This document shows positions 14,615 to 23,019 of a DNA stretch of 33,067 nucleotides, piece by piece; the first letter of the stretch is position 1; each line of letters opens with the position of its first letter. Under the pieces are notes generated by a model. That model saw only the letters and a program-made list of their open reading frames with translations, had not been told where the DNA came from and searched no databases. The DNA lies in NCBI GenBank assembly GCA_015061605.1, contig SUWH01000030.1:1-33067 (forward strand), read 5' to 3'. The stretch is from Lentisphaerota bacterium (GTDB lineage Bacteria > Verrucomicrobiota > Lentisphaeria > Victivallales > Victivallaceae). Position numbers and translations under genes: made by a program.

Positions 14615-15634
14615 ATGAGGAACATTATCGACAAAACGCCCGATCAACACTTTACCCGATCAGCGTTCACGCTGATCGAACTGTTGGTGGTTATTGCACA
14701 ATATTGCCGTAATCATGTAAAAGTTCTGTATAACCGTACCGGTATGCAAGCCGCAGGGGGCGGCGCGTTGGTACGGATGTGTACGGATAGGTACGGAAAA
14801 GTACGGAGGAAAGCGCCGCAGAAACCGACTTTGGGGGTACACCATAATGCTTGCAAAGCAAGCGCTTCATGTTTGCCGCAGGCAAACGCTTCATGCAGCA
14901 ACGCTGCGCTTCACACGGCGGAGCCGTGCTTCATTCGATCAGCGTTCACGCTGATTGAGCTATTGGTGGTTATTGCCATCATCGCGATACTGGCAGCAAT
15001 TTTGCTGCCCGCTCTGCAGAGCGCACGGGAAAGGGGCAAGGCAAGCAGCTGTACCAACAACTTCAAGCAGCTTGGCAATGCGTTTTCGATGTATTCCGAT
15101 GACAATGAGGGATGGATGGCGCCGCATAAGCACGCGGCTCTGGGCGATGATAACGCAACAAAGTCATACGCCTATTTTCTCTCCACCTACTTATACGGAA
15201 CGCAGGAGTCATATATGGCGGCATATTCCTATTTAAAAAACTACCGCGTCTTATGGTGTCCGGCACTTGATCCGACTAAAAACAAAGATGCAGTACATAT
15301 CTACGGCATGTCGGTGGGGATTTATGTTGCCAACAATAAAAACAAGGTGTTTTTGAAGGTAAATAAAATCTCCAAAAATGCCTCTTCCCGGGCATTGCTG
15401 GGAGATTCGGTTTATACTGGAACTGTGGTCAATCCGCAAAAAGCACATGACTATATCAATGTCGGCAACGTTTGGAGCCGTCACATGGGGAAAGAGGGGG
15501 TCCAGGATTCCGGATTTACTTCAATACTTTTCTGTGACAATTCGGCACGGATAGTCAAAGTCGCCGGGATCAGTTCCACTTCCGGCGGACATAAAAACAC
15601 TCTGCCGTGGGATGAAAACTGGGATTTTAAATGA
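14615..15634 (+). CDS. pseudopilin with duplicated leader motif and 279-bp in-frame insertion
   Basis: This 339-aa frame begins at an ATG with AAGGAG upstream. Residues 1-28 look like a normal prepilin leader ([15 protein letters not shown]), but the helix then breaks off (QYCRNHVKV). About 80 residues of Cys- and Ala-rich sequence without pilin character follow (translated repeats). A second [27 protein letters not shown] and a normal pseudopilin body ([19 protein letters not shown]...) come next. Removing 279 bp between the two copies would restore a standard 246-aa pseudopilin, close to the 241-aa one at 2649. As it stands, the product may be unprocessed, cut at the second site, or made from an internal start (for example a TTG). 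The C-terminus lacks a clean H-X9-DG; RHMGKEG... and [11 protein letters not shown] are the corresponding region. It may be a pseudogene or a switchable gene. Confidence 0.8.
   Translation: MRNIIDKTPDQHFTRSAFTLIELLVVIAQYCRNHVKVLYNRTGMQAAGGGALVRMCTDRYGKVRRKAPQKPTLGVHHNACKASASCLPQANASCSNAALHTAEPCFIRSAFTLIELLVVIAIIAILAAILLPALQSARERGKASSCTNNFKQLGNAFSMYSDDNEGWMAPHKHAALGDDNATKSYAYFLSTYLYGTQESYMAAYSYLKNYRVLWCPALDPTKNKDAVHIYGMSVGIYVANNKNKVFLKVNKISKNASSRALLGDSVYTGTVVNPQKAHDYINVGNVWSRHMGKEGVQDSGFTSILFCDNSARIVKVAGISSTSGGHKNTLPWDENWDFK
14657..14697 (+). repeat. 41-bp direct repeat, copy 1 (pilin leader codons)
   Basis: This encodes [18 protein letters not shown] leader residues. Its first 22 bases are a near-perfect palindrome with arms CGATCAGCGT/ACGCTGATCG around TC. 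It differs from copy 2 at three positions, all third-codon and synonymous (ATC/ATT, GAA/GAG, CTG/CTA). Confidence 0.9.
14698..14935 (+). mobile_element. insert within the pseudopilin gene (non-autonomous repeat element)
   Basis: The segment between the two leader copies is not pilin sequence. It contains CCGTACC/GGTACGG inverted words (14734-14740/14770-14776), four GTACGGA repeats at a 10-bp period, and an array of small hairpins. It has no gene of its own. With one repeat copy it is exactly 279 bp, 93 codons, with no stop in the pilin frame. Spread by recombination between pilin paralogues, or insertion of a small repeat element carrying pilin sequence at its end, would both fit. Confidence 0.6.
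14771..14807 (+). repeat. four GTACGGA repeats at exact 10-bp spacing
   Basis: GTACGGA begins at 14771, 14781, 14791 and 14801, with variable 3-nt gaps (TGT, TAG, AAA). The near-helical period places the copies on almost the same DNA face. A CCGTACC at 14734-14740 can pair with the first copy. Confidence 0.85.
14849..14957 (+). repeat. array of five small hairpins separated by GCTTCAT
   Basis: Hairpins are GCTTGC-aaa-GCAAGC (14849), GTTTGCC-gca-GGCAAAC (14871), GCAGC-aac-GCTGC (14895), ACGGC-gga-GCCGT (14915) and CGATCAGCG-ttc-ACGCTGATTG (14936). Each stem has a different sequence and a triloop. The 7-nt spacers are GCTTCAT, GCTTCAT, GCTTCAC and GCTTCAT, followed by one T before the last hairpin. 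Starts are 20-24 nt apart. The fifth hairpin is the pilin leader coding sequence itself. Confidence 0.85.
14936..14976 (+). repeat. 41-bp direct repeat, copy 2 (pilin leader codons)
   Basis: Second copy of the leader codons, continuing into the complete hydrophobic helix ([13 protein letters not shown]). It starts 279 bp after copy 1, in the same reading frame. Confidence 0.9.
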
Positions 15635-15651
15635 AAGGAAATTATATTTTT

Positions 15652-16443
15652 ATGAAATTCAAACATCTTATCATACCAACAATGGCGGTGTGTATTATGA
15701 CCGGATGCAGCAGCGGAAGAAATATCAAAGTGATGACCTATAATATCCATTCGGGTATAAGGAGCGACAAAGTTCCTGATTTCCGGGGGCAGGCCGGGAT
15801 CATCCGTGCGGAAAAACCGGATGTGGCAGCACTTCAGGAGGTCGCCAGATTTCACCGGGACACCCCGGAACTTGATCTTCCGCTGGAACTGGGTAAAGCT
15901 GCCGGTATGTATTGCCATTTCGCTCCGGCGAAGATCCGTCCTGACCGCTGGGAATACGGAGTCGGTATATTGAGCAGAAAACCGACGGAATTTATTGAAA
16001 AAGTTTTCCTGCCGGTACCGGGAAATATAGAACCGCGCTGCTTTGCCGTCTACCGCCTCCCGGGGGATCCGGTCTGTTATCTGGTCGTTACCCATTTAAG
16101 CTACCGGGGGGAGTGCCCGGGGGATGACAAAGTCCGGATGGAATCGGTGAAAACCATAAAGAATTATCTGGATAAAAATAATTTTTATCCGGCGATCCTC
16201 GGCGGAGATCTGAATTGCACCCGCGATACCGCCGCACTGAAATATCTGGCAGAATACGGAGATATCTGGAACGATACCGACCCGCGGCCCATAACTTCCC
16301 TGAAAAGTCAATGTCAGGTCGATTATATATGCACTTTTCCCAAAGGGAGATTTAAGTTGAAAAAATTTTATGTGGTAAACGATCTGACCGCTTCAGACCA
16401 CTGTCCGGTCGTGGCGGAACTGGTTTTGCATCAAAATAAGTAA
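15652..16443 (+). CDS. endonuclease/exonuclease/phosphatase-fold lipoprotein
   Basis: This 263-aa protein starts at the ATG at 15652, with AAAGGA 12 nt upstream; an ATG at 15631 overlapping the pilin stop is the alternative and would add 7 residues. The signal ends in IMTGC (C19), a lipobox, so it is probably membrane-anchored outside the cytoplasm. EEP-fold landmarks are VMTYNIHSG (N31), KPDVAALQEV (E63), ILGGDLNCTRD and TASDHCPVVAEL. The family hydrolyses phosphodiesters or phosphomonoesters with Mg2+. Export and position in a glycan operon make phosphorylated glycans, phospholipids or nucleic acids possible substrates. Specificity cannot be read. Confidence 0.85.
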   Translation: MKFKHLIIPTMAVCIMTGCSSGRNIKVMTYNIHSGIRSDKVPDFRGQAGIIRAEKPDVAALQEVARFHRDTPELDLPLELGKAAGMYCHFAPAKIRPDRWEYGVGILSRKPTEFIEKVFLPVPGNIEPRCFAVYRLPGDPVCYLVVTHLSYRGECPGDDKVRMESVKTIKNYLDKNNFYPAILGGDLNCTRDTAALKYLAEYGDIWNDTDPRPITSLKSQCQVDYICTFPKGRFKLKKFYVVNDLTASDHCPVVAELVLHQNK

Positions 16444-16462
16444 TCAAAGAGGAGAAGATACT

Positions 16463-17461
16463 GTGAAACGTTTTATTCTGATGTCGGCAATAGTGTTCGG
16501 AACATATTGTGCAAATGCTGAAAACTCTGTGCAAATCCTGAATGACGGCTTTGAAAAGGGCGAGCTGTCAACTTACTGTGGCAGGTTTTCCGGCAAATAT
16601 GTGAGTTTACAGGAAAAAGCCGGGGTCGGCAATTCGCGCGCACTGGTCATAGCTAAAACCGGAGATTCAAAAAAATATGCCATTGCCGGATTGAAAAGAT
16701 TTCCGGTCGAACCAAACTGTTGTTATACGTTGAGTTTCGATGGCAAAGTCAGCGGACCGGATACTCTGGAAAACAATCCGCAGCTGATGATATTCTTTTA
16801 TGATTATCTGCGCAACAGAAAAGGCAAACCCCTGCCCGGATGGAGCATTACTGAATATGATGCCAACGGTAAAAAACTGCCGAATATGAGAACGGCATTT
16901 TTCCGGGCGATCCTCCATGACAACTATTTCCGGTATACCGAAAGCCGTTATACCCACCGGAAAGCCGCTTTCGCAGAAGTAACCTTTTCCAACAACGGCA
17001 ACAATCTCAACGACATATTTATCGACAATGTGAAATTTGAAAAACGTCCGGAATCCAAAGTTTTGAATATTAACGGCGATTTCAGTGCCGGTATCTATGA
17101 TTATTCCGGATGGCAGAATATTAAAAATGCCAGAATAGAAGCCGCTGACAATGGGAAATTCACCATGAACATCAACCCCAAAGGCGGTATTTACGGCGAT
17201 CCGGTACCGGTCGAGCCGGGAAAAAAATACCGTGTCACTTACAAAACCGCCGTTTCAAACAAGCGCGTTCACTGCGGTCTGGCATTTATGGATAAGAATT
17301 ACCGTCAGACCCGCACCAGTAAACAGTTTGTCCGGATCATGCCGGGCAAAGACAAGCCGGGAGAGATCAGCTTTTCTCCGGCTGAAAATGAATCGTATAT
17401 GTTCCCCTTTGTCAAAGAGGGGGTTGTTGAATATGTGACTGTGGAAAAAATTTCGGAGTAA
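16463..17461 (+). CDS. secreted protein with two carbohydrate-binding-module-like domains
   Basis: This 332-aa protein starts at GTG (16463) after GAGGAG. The signal peptide MKRFILMSAIVFGTYCANA is likely cut before ENS. Two jelly-roll-like halves follow. The first (about 24-195) begins ILNDGFEKGELSTYCGRFSG and ends IFIDNVKFEKRP. The second (about 197-332) begins LNINGDFSAGIYDYSGWQN and contains VEPGKKYRVTYKT and MDKNYRQTR. Both beginnings (N-D/G-x-F-E/S-x-G) and the IDNVKFE ending are typical of CBM4/9-type modules. No catalytic domain is present. It shares the second-half pattern with the protein at 7958 and sits directly before the DUF4838 protein (3 nt gap). Confidence 0.78.
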   Translation: MKRFILMSAIVFGTYCANAENSVQILNDGFEKGELSTYCGRFSGKYVSLQEKAGVGNSRALVIAKTGDSKKYAIAGLKRFPVEPNCCYTLSFDGKVSGPDTLENNPQLMIFFYDYLRNRKGKPLPGWSITEYDANGKKLPNMRTAFFRAILHDNYFRYTESRYTHRKAAFAEVTFSNNGNNLNDIFIDNVKFEKRPESKVLNINGDFSAGIYDYSGWQNIKNARIEAADNGKFTMNINPKGGIYGDPVPVEPGKKYRVTYKTAVSNKRVHCGLAFMDKNYRQTRTSKQFVRIMPGKDKPGEISFSPAENESYMFPFVKEGVVEYVTVEKISE

Positions 17462-17464
17462 ACC

Positions 17465-19771
17465 ATGATAAAAAAAATATTTGCGATTTTACTGATATTC
17501 TCTTTTGCAGTATTGAGTGCCGGAGTACTCTACCCGGTAAAAAACCGTAAAGCCAATGCGGTGATCGTCATTCCGCCGGATGCGGACCGGGTGGAGAAAT
17601 TTGCGGCAAAAGAGCTGCAGGAACATATCCGGGAACTGACCGGAGCAACTCTGGTTGTCGTTTCAGCAAAATCCGACGGGAAAATAAATATTTTCCTCGG
17701 CAGCAAATTCGCTTCCGGCTTTCCGGAAGATTTGAAAAAACTCGGCAGAACCGACGGTTATGCCATCCGCCGCAAAGGTGATGATATCTGTATTTTCGGT
17801 GCGATTTCCAAAGGTACTCTTAACGGTGTCTACTCCTTTATTGAAACCAACAGCGATCTCATCTGGGCGCGTCCGCTGCCGGAAGGCCGGATATTCACCC
17901 CGTCCGAAGATTTTGCCGCCAAAGTTGACAATGTGCTGGATATACCCAAAAGCAGTTACCGCGGCTGGTTTCTGGTTACGATGCCCTTTGATCACAACAG
18001 TGAATTATGGAATGCCAGAATGCGGCTCAACCGCAACCCGACCCGGGCCGCCCGCGGTCATCTCAAATCCTACGAGCTTTCTCTGGATACCGGAATGCTT
18101 ATTGAAACCATCGGCGAAGGCCACAGTCTGGCCAAATTCATGCCGAAAAAATATTTTGAAACCAATCCGGAATTTTTCTGCCTGATCGATGGCATCCGCC
18201 GTAAAGATGTCGGCAAAAATCAGCTCTGCTTTTCCAATATGAAGTGTGCGGAGATCGTCGCCGCAAACTTTATCAGAGAGGTAAAAAAATGCAAATTCAA
18301 AACCGATTTGGCCGGTATCAACATTCAGGACAACTGGAACAGCTGTGAATGTACCGACTGTCTGAAACCGTTGAAACTTGCCAATGGCAAAGTATTGAAA
18401 AACACCGACAAAGCATTTCGTTCAACCCAGTTTTTTATCTGGCTCAACAAGGTGGCGCAACTGGTCAAAAAGGAGCTGCCGAATGTACCTGTAACCACCT
18501 TTGCCTATTTCTTTACCGTCGAACCTCCGGAAGTCGATCTGATGGACAATATCTATCTCGTATTCTGTCCGGCAGTGAAAAATGATAAATACTCTCTGCT
18601 TCACCCGAAAAACAAATTGTGGAAAAGCCGGGTGGAAAAATGGACCGGACGTACCGGAAACTTCGTCTGGCGGGAATACTACGGCTGTTCCGCCATGTAC
18701 CCCAGAGAACTTGACCGGATCGCCGGAACAGATTTCCGTTTCCTGCTGAAAAACGGTTGTGATAAATTCTTCGCTGAACTGCCTCCGGACCTCAAATACG
18801 GCAAATCCCGCTGTGACTGGAGCTGGGATGCTTCAGCAATGGGATTCTGGATCATATCCAAACTCTACTGGAACCCTGATCTGGATGCGACAAAACTCCG
18901 TGAAGAGTATTTGCAGAAGTGCTATCAGAAATCAGCACCTTATATGAAAACGTTCTACGATCTTTTGCGGACAGGTTTTGTCAATGATCCATCCAGTTCC
19001 ACACTTTCAGACAAAGCGGCGATCTCGGCAGGAAAATATATCATCCGCCGCAATCTGACCGACCGCTGCCGCAAAGCATTGAGCGAAGCGGAGAAACACG
19101 CAAATCAGCCGAAAATAAAAAACATTATAAAACGTCAGCGTGCCCTGTTTGAGAACTGGATAAAAGAGGCTTCAATGATGTTACCGCCGCAGAGTACTGC
19201 CGTCAAGATATCTTCCGGCATCGATCCGATGAAAGAGGATTGCACCGCATGGGAAAAAGCCGGCAGCATTACCAGCTTTTGTGTAATGGGCAGAGCAGCA
19301 CTTCCGGCACAAAACAAAATCGAAATAAAAATACTGCATGACGGCAAAAACCTCTATTTCCGTTTTGTCATGCCTGATAACACCTCAAAACTTACTGCCA
19401 AAAAACGGGTGACTGCCAATGAGGTTTTTCCCGAAGGAGATCATGTGGAATGGTTCATCAGCCCGGACAAATCCGATTACTGGCATCTGGCAACAGATAT
19501 TTACAATCAGCGTTATGACGGTCAGGCTTACAACAGCACGCCCGATATTCCGTGGGAATGCAAAGTGATATTGAAAAAAGACCGCTGGACTGTTCTGGCA
19601 AAAGTTCCCTTCGATGCTGTCGGCATCAAATCCGATGCCGGTGAATTTAGTGCAATGTTTGTCCGGGAGGCTGCCAATAAAGGTAAAAACGGCAGATCAG
19701 AGTATTCCAGCTGGAATGGCGGCATGGTCCATCAGCCTGCCGGGTTCGGCAATATCATACTCGAAAAATAA
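17465..19771 (+). CDS. secreted DUF4838 protein with CBM9-like C-terminus
   Basis: This 768-aa protein with signal MIKKIFAILLIFSFAVLSAG has three parts. Residues 25-145 form an alpha-glucuronidase/hexosaminidase-like N-terminal domain (FAAKELQEHIRELTG, IFLGSKFA, GTLNGVYSFIE). A TIM-barrel DUF4838 region (about 150-560) contains GINIQDNWNSCECTDCLKPL, VWREYYGCSAMYPREL and DCDWSWD-like elements (RCDWSWDASAMGF). The C-terminal part (about 580-768) is a CBM9/DOMON-like sandwich (NLYFRFVMPDN, DHVEWFISPDKSDYWHLATD, PFDAVGIKSDAGEFS). DUF4838 proteins are putative glycoside hydrolases distantly related to GH20/GH67; no reaction is established to my knowledge. CGGAG overlaps the preceding stop. Confidence 0.85.
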   Translation: MIKKIFAILLIFSFAVLSAGVLYPVKNRKANAVIVIPPDADRVEKFAAKELQEHIRELTGATLVVVSAKSDGKINIFLGSKFASGFPEDLKKLGRTDGYAIRRKGDDICIFGAISKGTLNGVYSFIETNSDLIWARPLPEGRIFTPSEDFAAKVDNVLDIPKSSYRGWFLVTMPFDHNSELWNARMRLNRNPTRAARGHLKSYELSLDTGMLIETIGEGHSLAKFMPKKYFETNPEFFCLIDGIRRKDVGKNQLCFSNMKCAEIVAANFIREVKKCKFKTDLAGINIQDNWNSCECTDCLKPLKLANGKVLKNTDKAFRSTQFFIWLNKVAQLVKKELPNVPVTTFAYFFTVEPPEVDLMDNIYLVFCPAVKNDKYSLLHPKNKLWKSRVEKWTGRTGNFVWREYYGCSAMYPRELDRIAGTDFRFLLKNGCDKFFAELPPDLKYGKSRCDWSWDASAMGFWIISKLYWNPDLDATKLREEYLQKCYQKSAPYMKTFYDLLRTGFVNDPSSSTLSDKAAISAGKYIIRRNLTDRCRKALSEAEKHANQPKIKNIIKRQRALFENWIKEASMMLPPQSTAVKISSGIDPMKEDCTAWEKAGSITSFCVMGRAALPAQNKIEIKILHDGKNLYFRFVMPDNTSKLTAKKRVTANEVFPEGDHVEWFISPDKSDYWHLATDIYNQRYDGQAYNSTPDIPWECKVILKKDRWTVLAKVPFDAVGIKSDAGEFSAMFVREAANKGKNGRSEYSSWNGGMVHQPAGFGNIILEK

Positions 19772-19800
19772 ATCTTTTCAGACAGGGATGTTATCACACA

Positions 19801-22800
19801 ATGTTTACCACAGAATACCGGAATTATGCCGGAAAATTTTTGGAAAGACTCCAGCAGGATCTGTATGCCGAAACGGTTACTATGAAAACCGAATTCGCCC
19901 ATACCGGAAGCTATCTGCCCTTTGAAAAACATCACGACCTTGCCTACCGTCCGATCTCCCGGGGGGAACTCTGGGGCAAAAGCTGGGAAAGAGCGTGGTT
20001 CCGCCTGCAGGGGGTAATTCCGGAATCCTGGGCCGGTAAAGAGGTGGTTCTGCTGCTGAACCTTTCCGGAGAAGTCATGCTCTATGACGAAAAAGGCAAT
20101 ATCCTTGCCGGATTGTGTGCCGGAACAGTATATTCCCCCTCCTACCTTAAAGAGCGCTATCCTGTCACCCCGGCTGCCAAAGGCGGAGAGGAAATAAGAT
20201 TCATTGCCGAAGCTGCCGCCAACAGCCTTATCGGCGTGGTAATGGATCGTGATCCGGGGTTGAAAACCCCCCATCCCTACGGTCATTATGAAGGAACAGT
20301 TCAAAAAACCGAACTTGCACTGTTACGGCGCGAAGTCAGGGAGCTGCAATGCGATGTGGAAATACTGCTCAGCGCAATGAATGGCCTGCCGCAGGACGAT
20401 CACCGGCACAAACTTCTGCTCCACACGATCATAAAAGCCGCCCACATCTATTCCGACAACCCGGAAAATGCCCGTTCTGCCCGGGAATCTTTGCAGAAAA
20501 TACTCGCTTTCCCGGCAGTTTCATCCGCGTTGAAAGTCCGGGCGCTCGGACACACCCACCTCGATATCGGCTGGCTCTGGCAGGTAAAAGAGAGTACTCA
20601 CAAAGCTGCCCGCACCTTTGCCACTCAACTGCATTTGATGGAGCGTTATCCGGATTATATTTTCGGAGCTTCCCAACCGGCGGTTTATTCTGCCGTCAAA
20701 GAGCTTTATCCGGAAATATACAGCAGAATAAAACAGGCGGTAAAAGCCGGAAAATGGGAACTCCTGGGCGGCATGTGGGTAGAAGCGGATGTCAATCTTT
20801 CCGGAAGTGAATCTCTGGTGCGGCAGTTCCTTTACGGAAAAAATTTCTTTAAAGATGAATTCGGTGTTGAGGTGAAAAATCTCTGGCTTCCCGATGCATT
20901 CGGATATTCTGCTGCTCTGCCGCAGATCATCCGTAAAGCCGGATGCAACAGCTTTCTCTCCCAGAAATTGTCCTGGAATCGACACAATCGCTTCCCGTTT
21001 CACACCTTTTTGTGGAAAGGCATTGACGGCAGTAAAGTCCTGACCCATTTCCCGCCGGAAAACAACTATTGTTCAACCGTTCATCCGCAACACTATATCG
21101 CTGCGGCAAACCGTTTTCACGAGTCATGTGTATGCGGCGGATTCCTTTCCCTGTTCGGTTTCGGTGACGGCGGCGGCGGCCCGGATGCCGACCATCTGGA
21201 ACGGCTCAAACGATTGAAAAACTGGGAATTCGCTCCGGAAATAATCCCGGGCAAAGCTGAAGACTTTTTTGCTGAACAGCAGCAGTTTATCCCGGAACTG
21301 CCGGAGTATGACGGTGAGTTGTATCTGGAACTGCACCGTGCTACATTCACCAGTCAAGGCAGAACCAAATATCTCAACCGCAAATGCGAACAGCTCATTT
21401 GTGCCGTTGAGATGCTCAGCTGTCAGCTGCCGGTTTGCAATGAGAGAAGAAAATTTTTTGAAAAATCATGGAAAATAATACTGCTCAATCAATTCCATGA
21501 TATTCTCCCCGGGTCTGCCATCGGCGAAGTCCACCGCCAGACAGAGGCGGAATTATCAACCTTGCTCCGTGATCTGGGAGAATATGCCAAATCTGTTGCC
21601 GAAAAGATATTCATCCGGGATGATGATTCACTGGTGCTTTTCAATTCGCTTGCCCATGAGTTTTCCGGTGTCGTCGAACTTCCGGGATGCCGGAACTGCA
21701 GTTATGTCACCGGGGAAAACGGCGTTCCGCTTCCGCTCCAATACGATGACGGCAGAGTTTATACCTCCATCACCCTTGCGGCAAACTCTTTTACCACCTT
21801 GCACAAAGTGTGTACCGGACAGGAAAATATCTGCCGGAAAAGCCGGGAACTGATATTGGAAAATGAGTTGATCCGTTATCAGTTTTCCGCCGAGGGGCAG
21901 CTTATTTCTGCTTTTGACAAGGAAGAACAGCGGGAAGTACTTTCCGGAAACGGTAATGTCCTTTCTCTGTACTGCGACCGTCCGCTGAATTATCAGGCAT
22001 GGGATATTGAACCGTATTACAAAGAAGAAAAGCTCTTTGATCTGCAGATGCAGGAGTTTAAAGGCAAAGTTTCCGGCAAAGTTTTCAGCCAGTTGGAATT
22101 TTCCGCCAAATTCAGCAATTCGACTTTATGCCAGAAAATCAGACTTGCCGATCACAGCAAAAGGCTCGATTTCATTACAAAGGTGAACTGGCAGGAGGAT
22201 TTCAAGCTCCTGCGGGTGGCGTTTCCGGTGGATATCGTCTCCCGGGAAGCGGTATTTGATATCCAGTCCGGCTATTTGCGCCGTCCGGCAACTGCCAATA
22301 ACACAATCGAAATGTCCGCATTTGAAACTGCCGGACACCGGTACGCCGATCTGTCGGAAAACAATTACGGAGCTGCCCTGTTGAATGACTGTAAATACGG
22401 CTACAACGTAAAAAATGGAACTCTGGATCTGGCTCTGCTGCGGGCTCCCAAATTCCCAGATTTTGATGCCGACCGGGGTGACCATGAATTCACCTACAGT
22501 TTCTGTCCGCACTCCGGGAATACGGTCAATTCCGATGTTATGCTCCAGGCGGCGATGCTCAACCGGGAACCGCTGGTTTTTGATGGTTTCAGCAGCAGCA
22601 TCACTCCCTTGTGCCGCGTGGAATCCGACAACGGTTCGATCGTTCTTGAAGCGGTGAAAACTGCGGAAAAAGAAGATGCATACATCATCCGTATCAGTGA
22701 GGCACACGGTCAGCATTCCAAAGGGATACTGCACTTCAACTCCGGCAATTATCATATTGCGGAAACAGATCTGATGGAATGGGAACACCATGGATTTTCT

Positions 22801-22899
22801 CCGGTGGCACCAAATGGAAATTTCCCGGTGGAACTCCGGCCATTTGAGATACGCACCTGCAAACTGAAACCCGGTACCGCCAGTTCCGCCGGAGGGTAA
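19801..22899 (+). CDS. GH38 alpha-mannosidase
   Basis: This 1032-aa cytosolic protein of usual length carries the full GH38 signature. GHTHLDIGWLW holds zinc ligands H253/D255 (H251 at the motif start). WLPDAFGYS has the nucleophile and zinc ligand D365. NQFHDILPG provides H566/D567. The N-terminal domain (MFTTEYRNYAGKFLERL, ERAWFRLQG) and the C-terminal beta-domains (LENELIRYQF, ITPLCRVE) are those of bacterial alpha-mannosidases. It removes alpha-linked mannose from imported oligosaccharides. The start has only a distant CAGGGAT ahead. It closes the operon that begins with the GntR-type regulator. Confidence 0.94.
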   Translation: MFTTEYRNYAGKFLERLQQDLYAETVTMKTEFAHTGSYLPFEKHHDLAYRPISRGELWGKSWERAWFRLQGVIPESWAGKEVVLLLNLSGEVMLYDEKGNILAGLCAGTVYSPSYLKERYPVTPAAKGGEEIRFIAEAAANSLIGVVMDRDPGLKTPHPYGHYEGTVQKTELALLRREVRELQCDVEILLSAMNGLPQDDHRHKLLLHTIIKAAHIYSDNPENARSARESLQKILAFPAVSSALKVRALGHTHLDIGWLWQVKESTHKAARTFATQLHLMERYPDYIFGASQPAVYSAVKELYPEIYSRIKQAVKAGKWELLGGMWVEADVNLSGSESLVRQFLYGKNFFKDEFGVEVKNLWLPDAFGYSAALPQIIRKAGCNSFLSQKLSWNRHNRFPFHTFLWKGIDGSKVLTHFPPENNYCSTVHPQHYIAAANRFHESCVCGGFLSLFGFGDGGGGPDADHLERLKRLKNWEFAPEIIPGKAEDFFAEQQQFIPELPEYDGELYLELHRATFTSQGRTKYLNRKCEQLICAVEMLSCQLPVCNERRKFFEKSWKIILLNQFHDILPGSAIGEVHRQTEAELSTLLRDLGEYAKSVAEKIFIRDDDSLVLFNSLAHEFSGVVELPGCRNCSYVTGENGVPLPLQYDDGRVYTSITLAANSFTTLHKVCTGQENICRKSRELILENELIRYQFSAEGQLISAFDKEEQREVLSGNGNVLSLYCDRPLNYQAWDIEPYYKEEKLFDLQMQEFKGKVSGKVFSQLEFSAKFSNSTLCQKIRLADHSKRLDFITKVNWQEDFKLLRVAFPVDIVSREAVFDIQSGYLRRPATANNTIEMSAFETAGHRYADLSENNYGAALLNDCKYGYNVKNGTLDLALLRAPKFPDFDADRGDHEFTYSFCPHSGNTVNSDVMLQAAMLNREPLVFDGFSSSITPLCRVESDNGSIVLEAVKTAEKEDAYIIRISEAHGQHSKGILHFNSGNYHIAETDLMEWEHHGFSPVAPNGNFPVELRPFEIRTCKLKPGTASSAGG

Positions 22900-22961
22900 C
22901 TGCGGGGGGGTAACAAGCTGTATCCGGGAAAATATTTCCGTTTTATCACCACTGCCGTTTA

Positions 22962-22990
22962 TTGCAATCACGGATGTCTTGTGTTATATT
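22962..22990 (+). promoter_or_regulatory. promoter of the O-acetylesterase operon
   Basis: TTGCAA (22962-22967), 17-bp spacer, TATATT (22985-22990), preceded by TGT, which makes an extended -10. It is identical in both hexamers to the promoter at 1228, suggesting equal basal strength for the two operons. Confidence 0.75.
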
Positions 22991-23019
22991 AACCTGAGCT
23001 TGAAATTTGAGAGGTAAAT

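Noticed and set aside
14849..14957. CRISPR array
   Set aside because: Spacing is regular, but the constant word is only 7 bp and the variable parts are perfect hairpins rather than 25-40-bp spacers. No cas gene is present.
14615..15634. Diversity-generating retroelement variable region in the pilin
   Set aside because: No reverse transcriptase and no template repeat with adenine-directed changes. The two copies differ only at synonymous positions.
22927..22944. Terminator after the GH38 gene
   Set aside because: GGAAA/TTTCC with a 3-nt loop and only four T; too weak and AT-rich to call. The promoter at 22962 is the stronger signal here.
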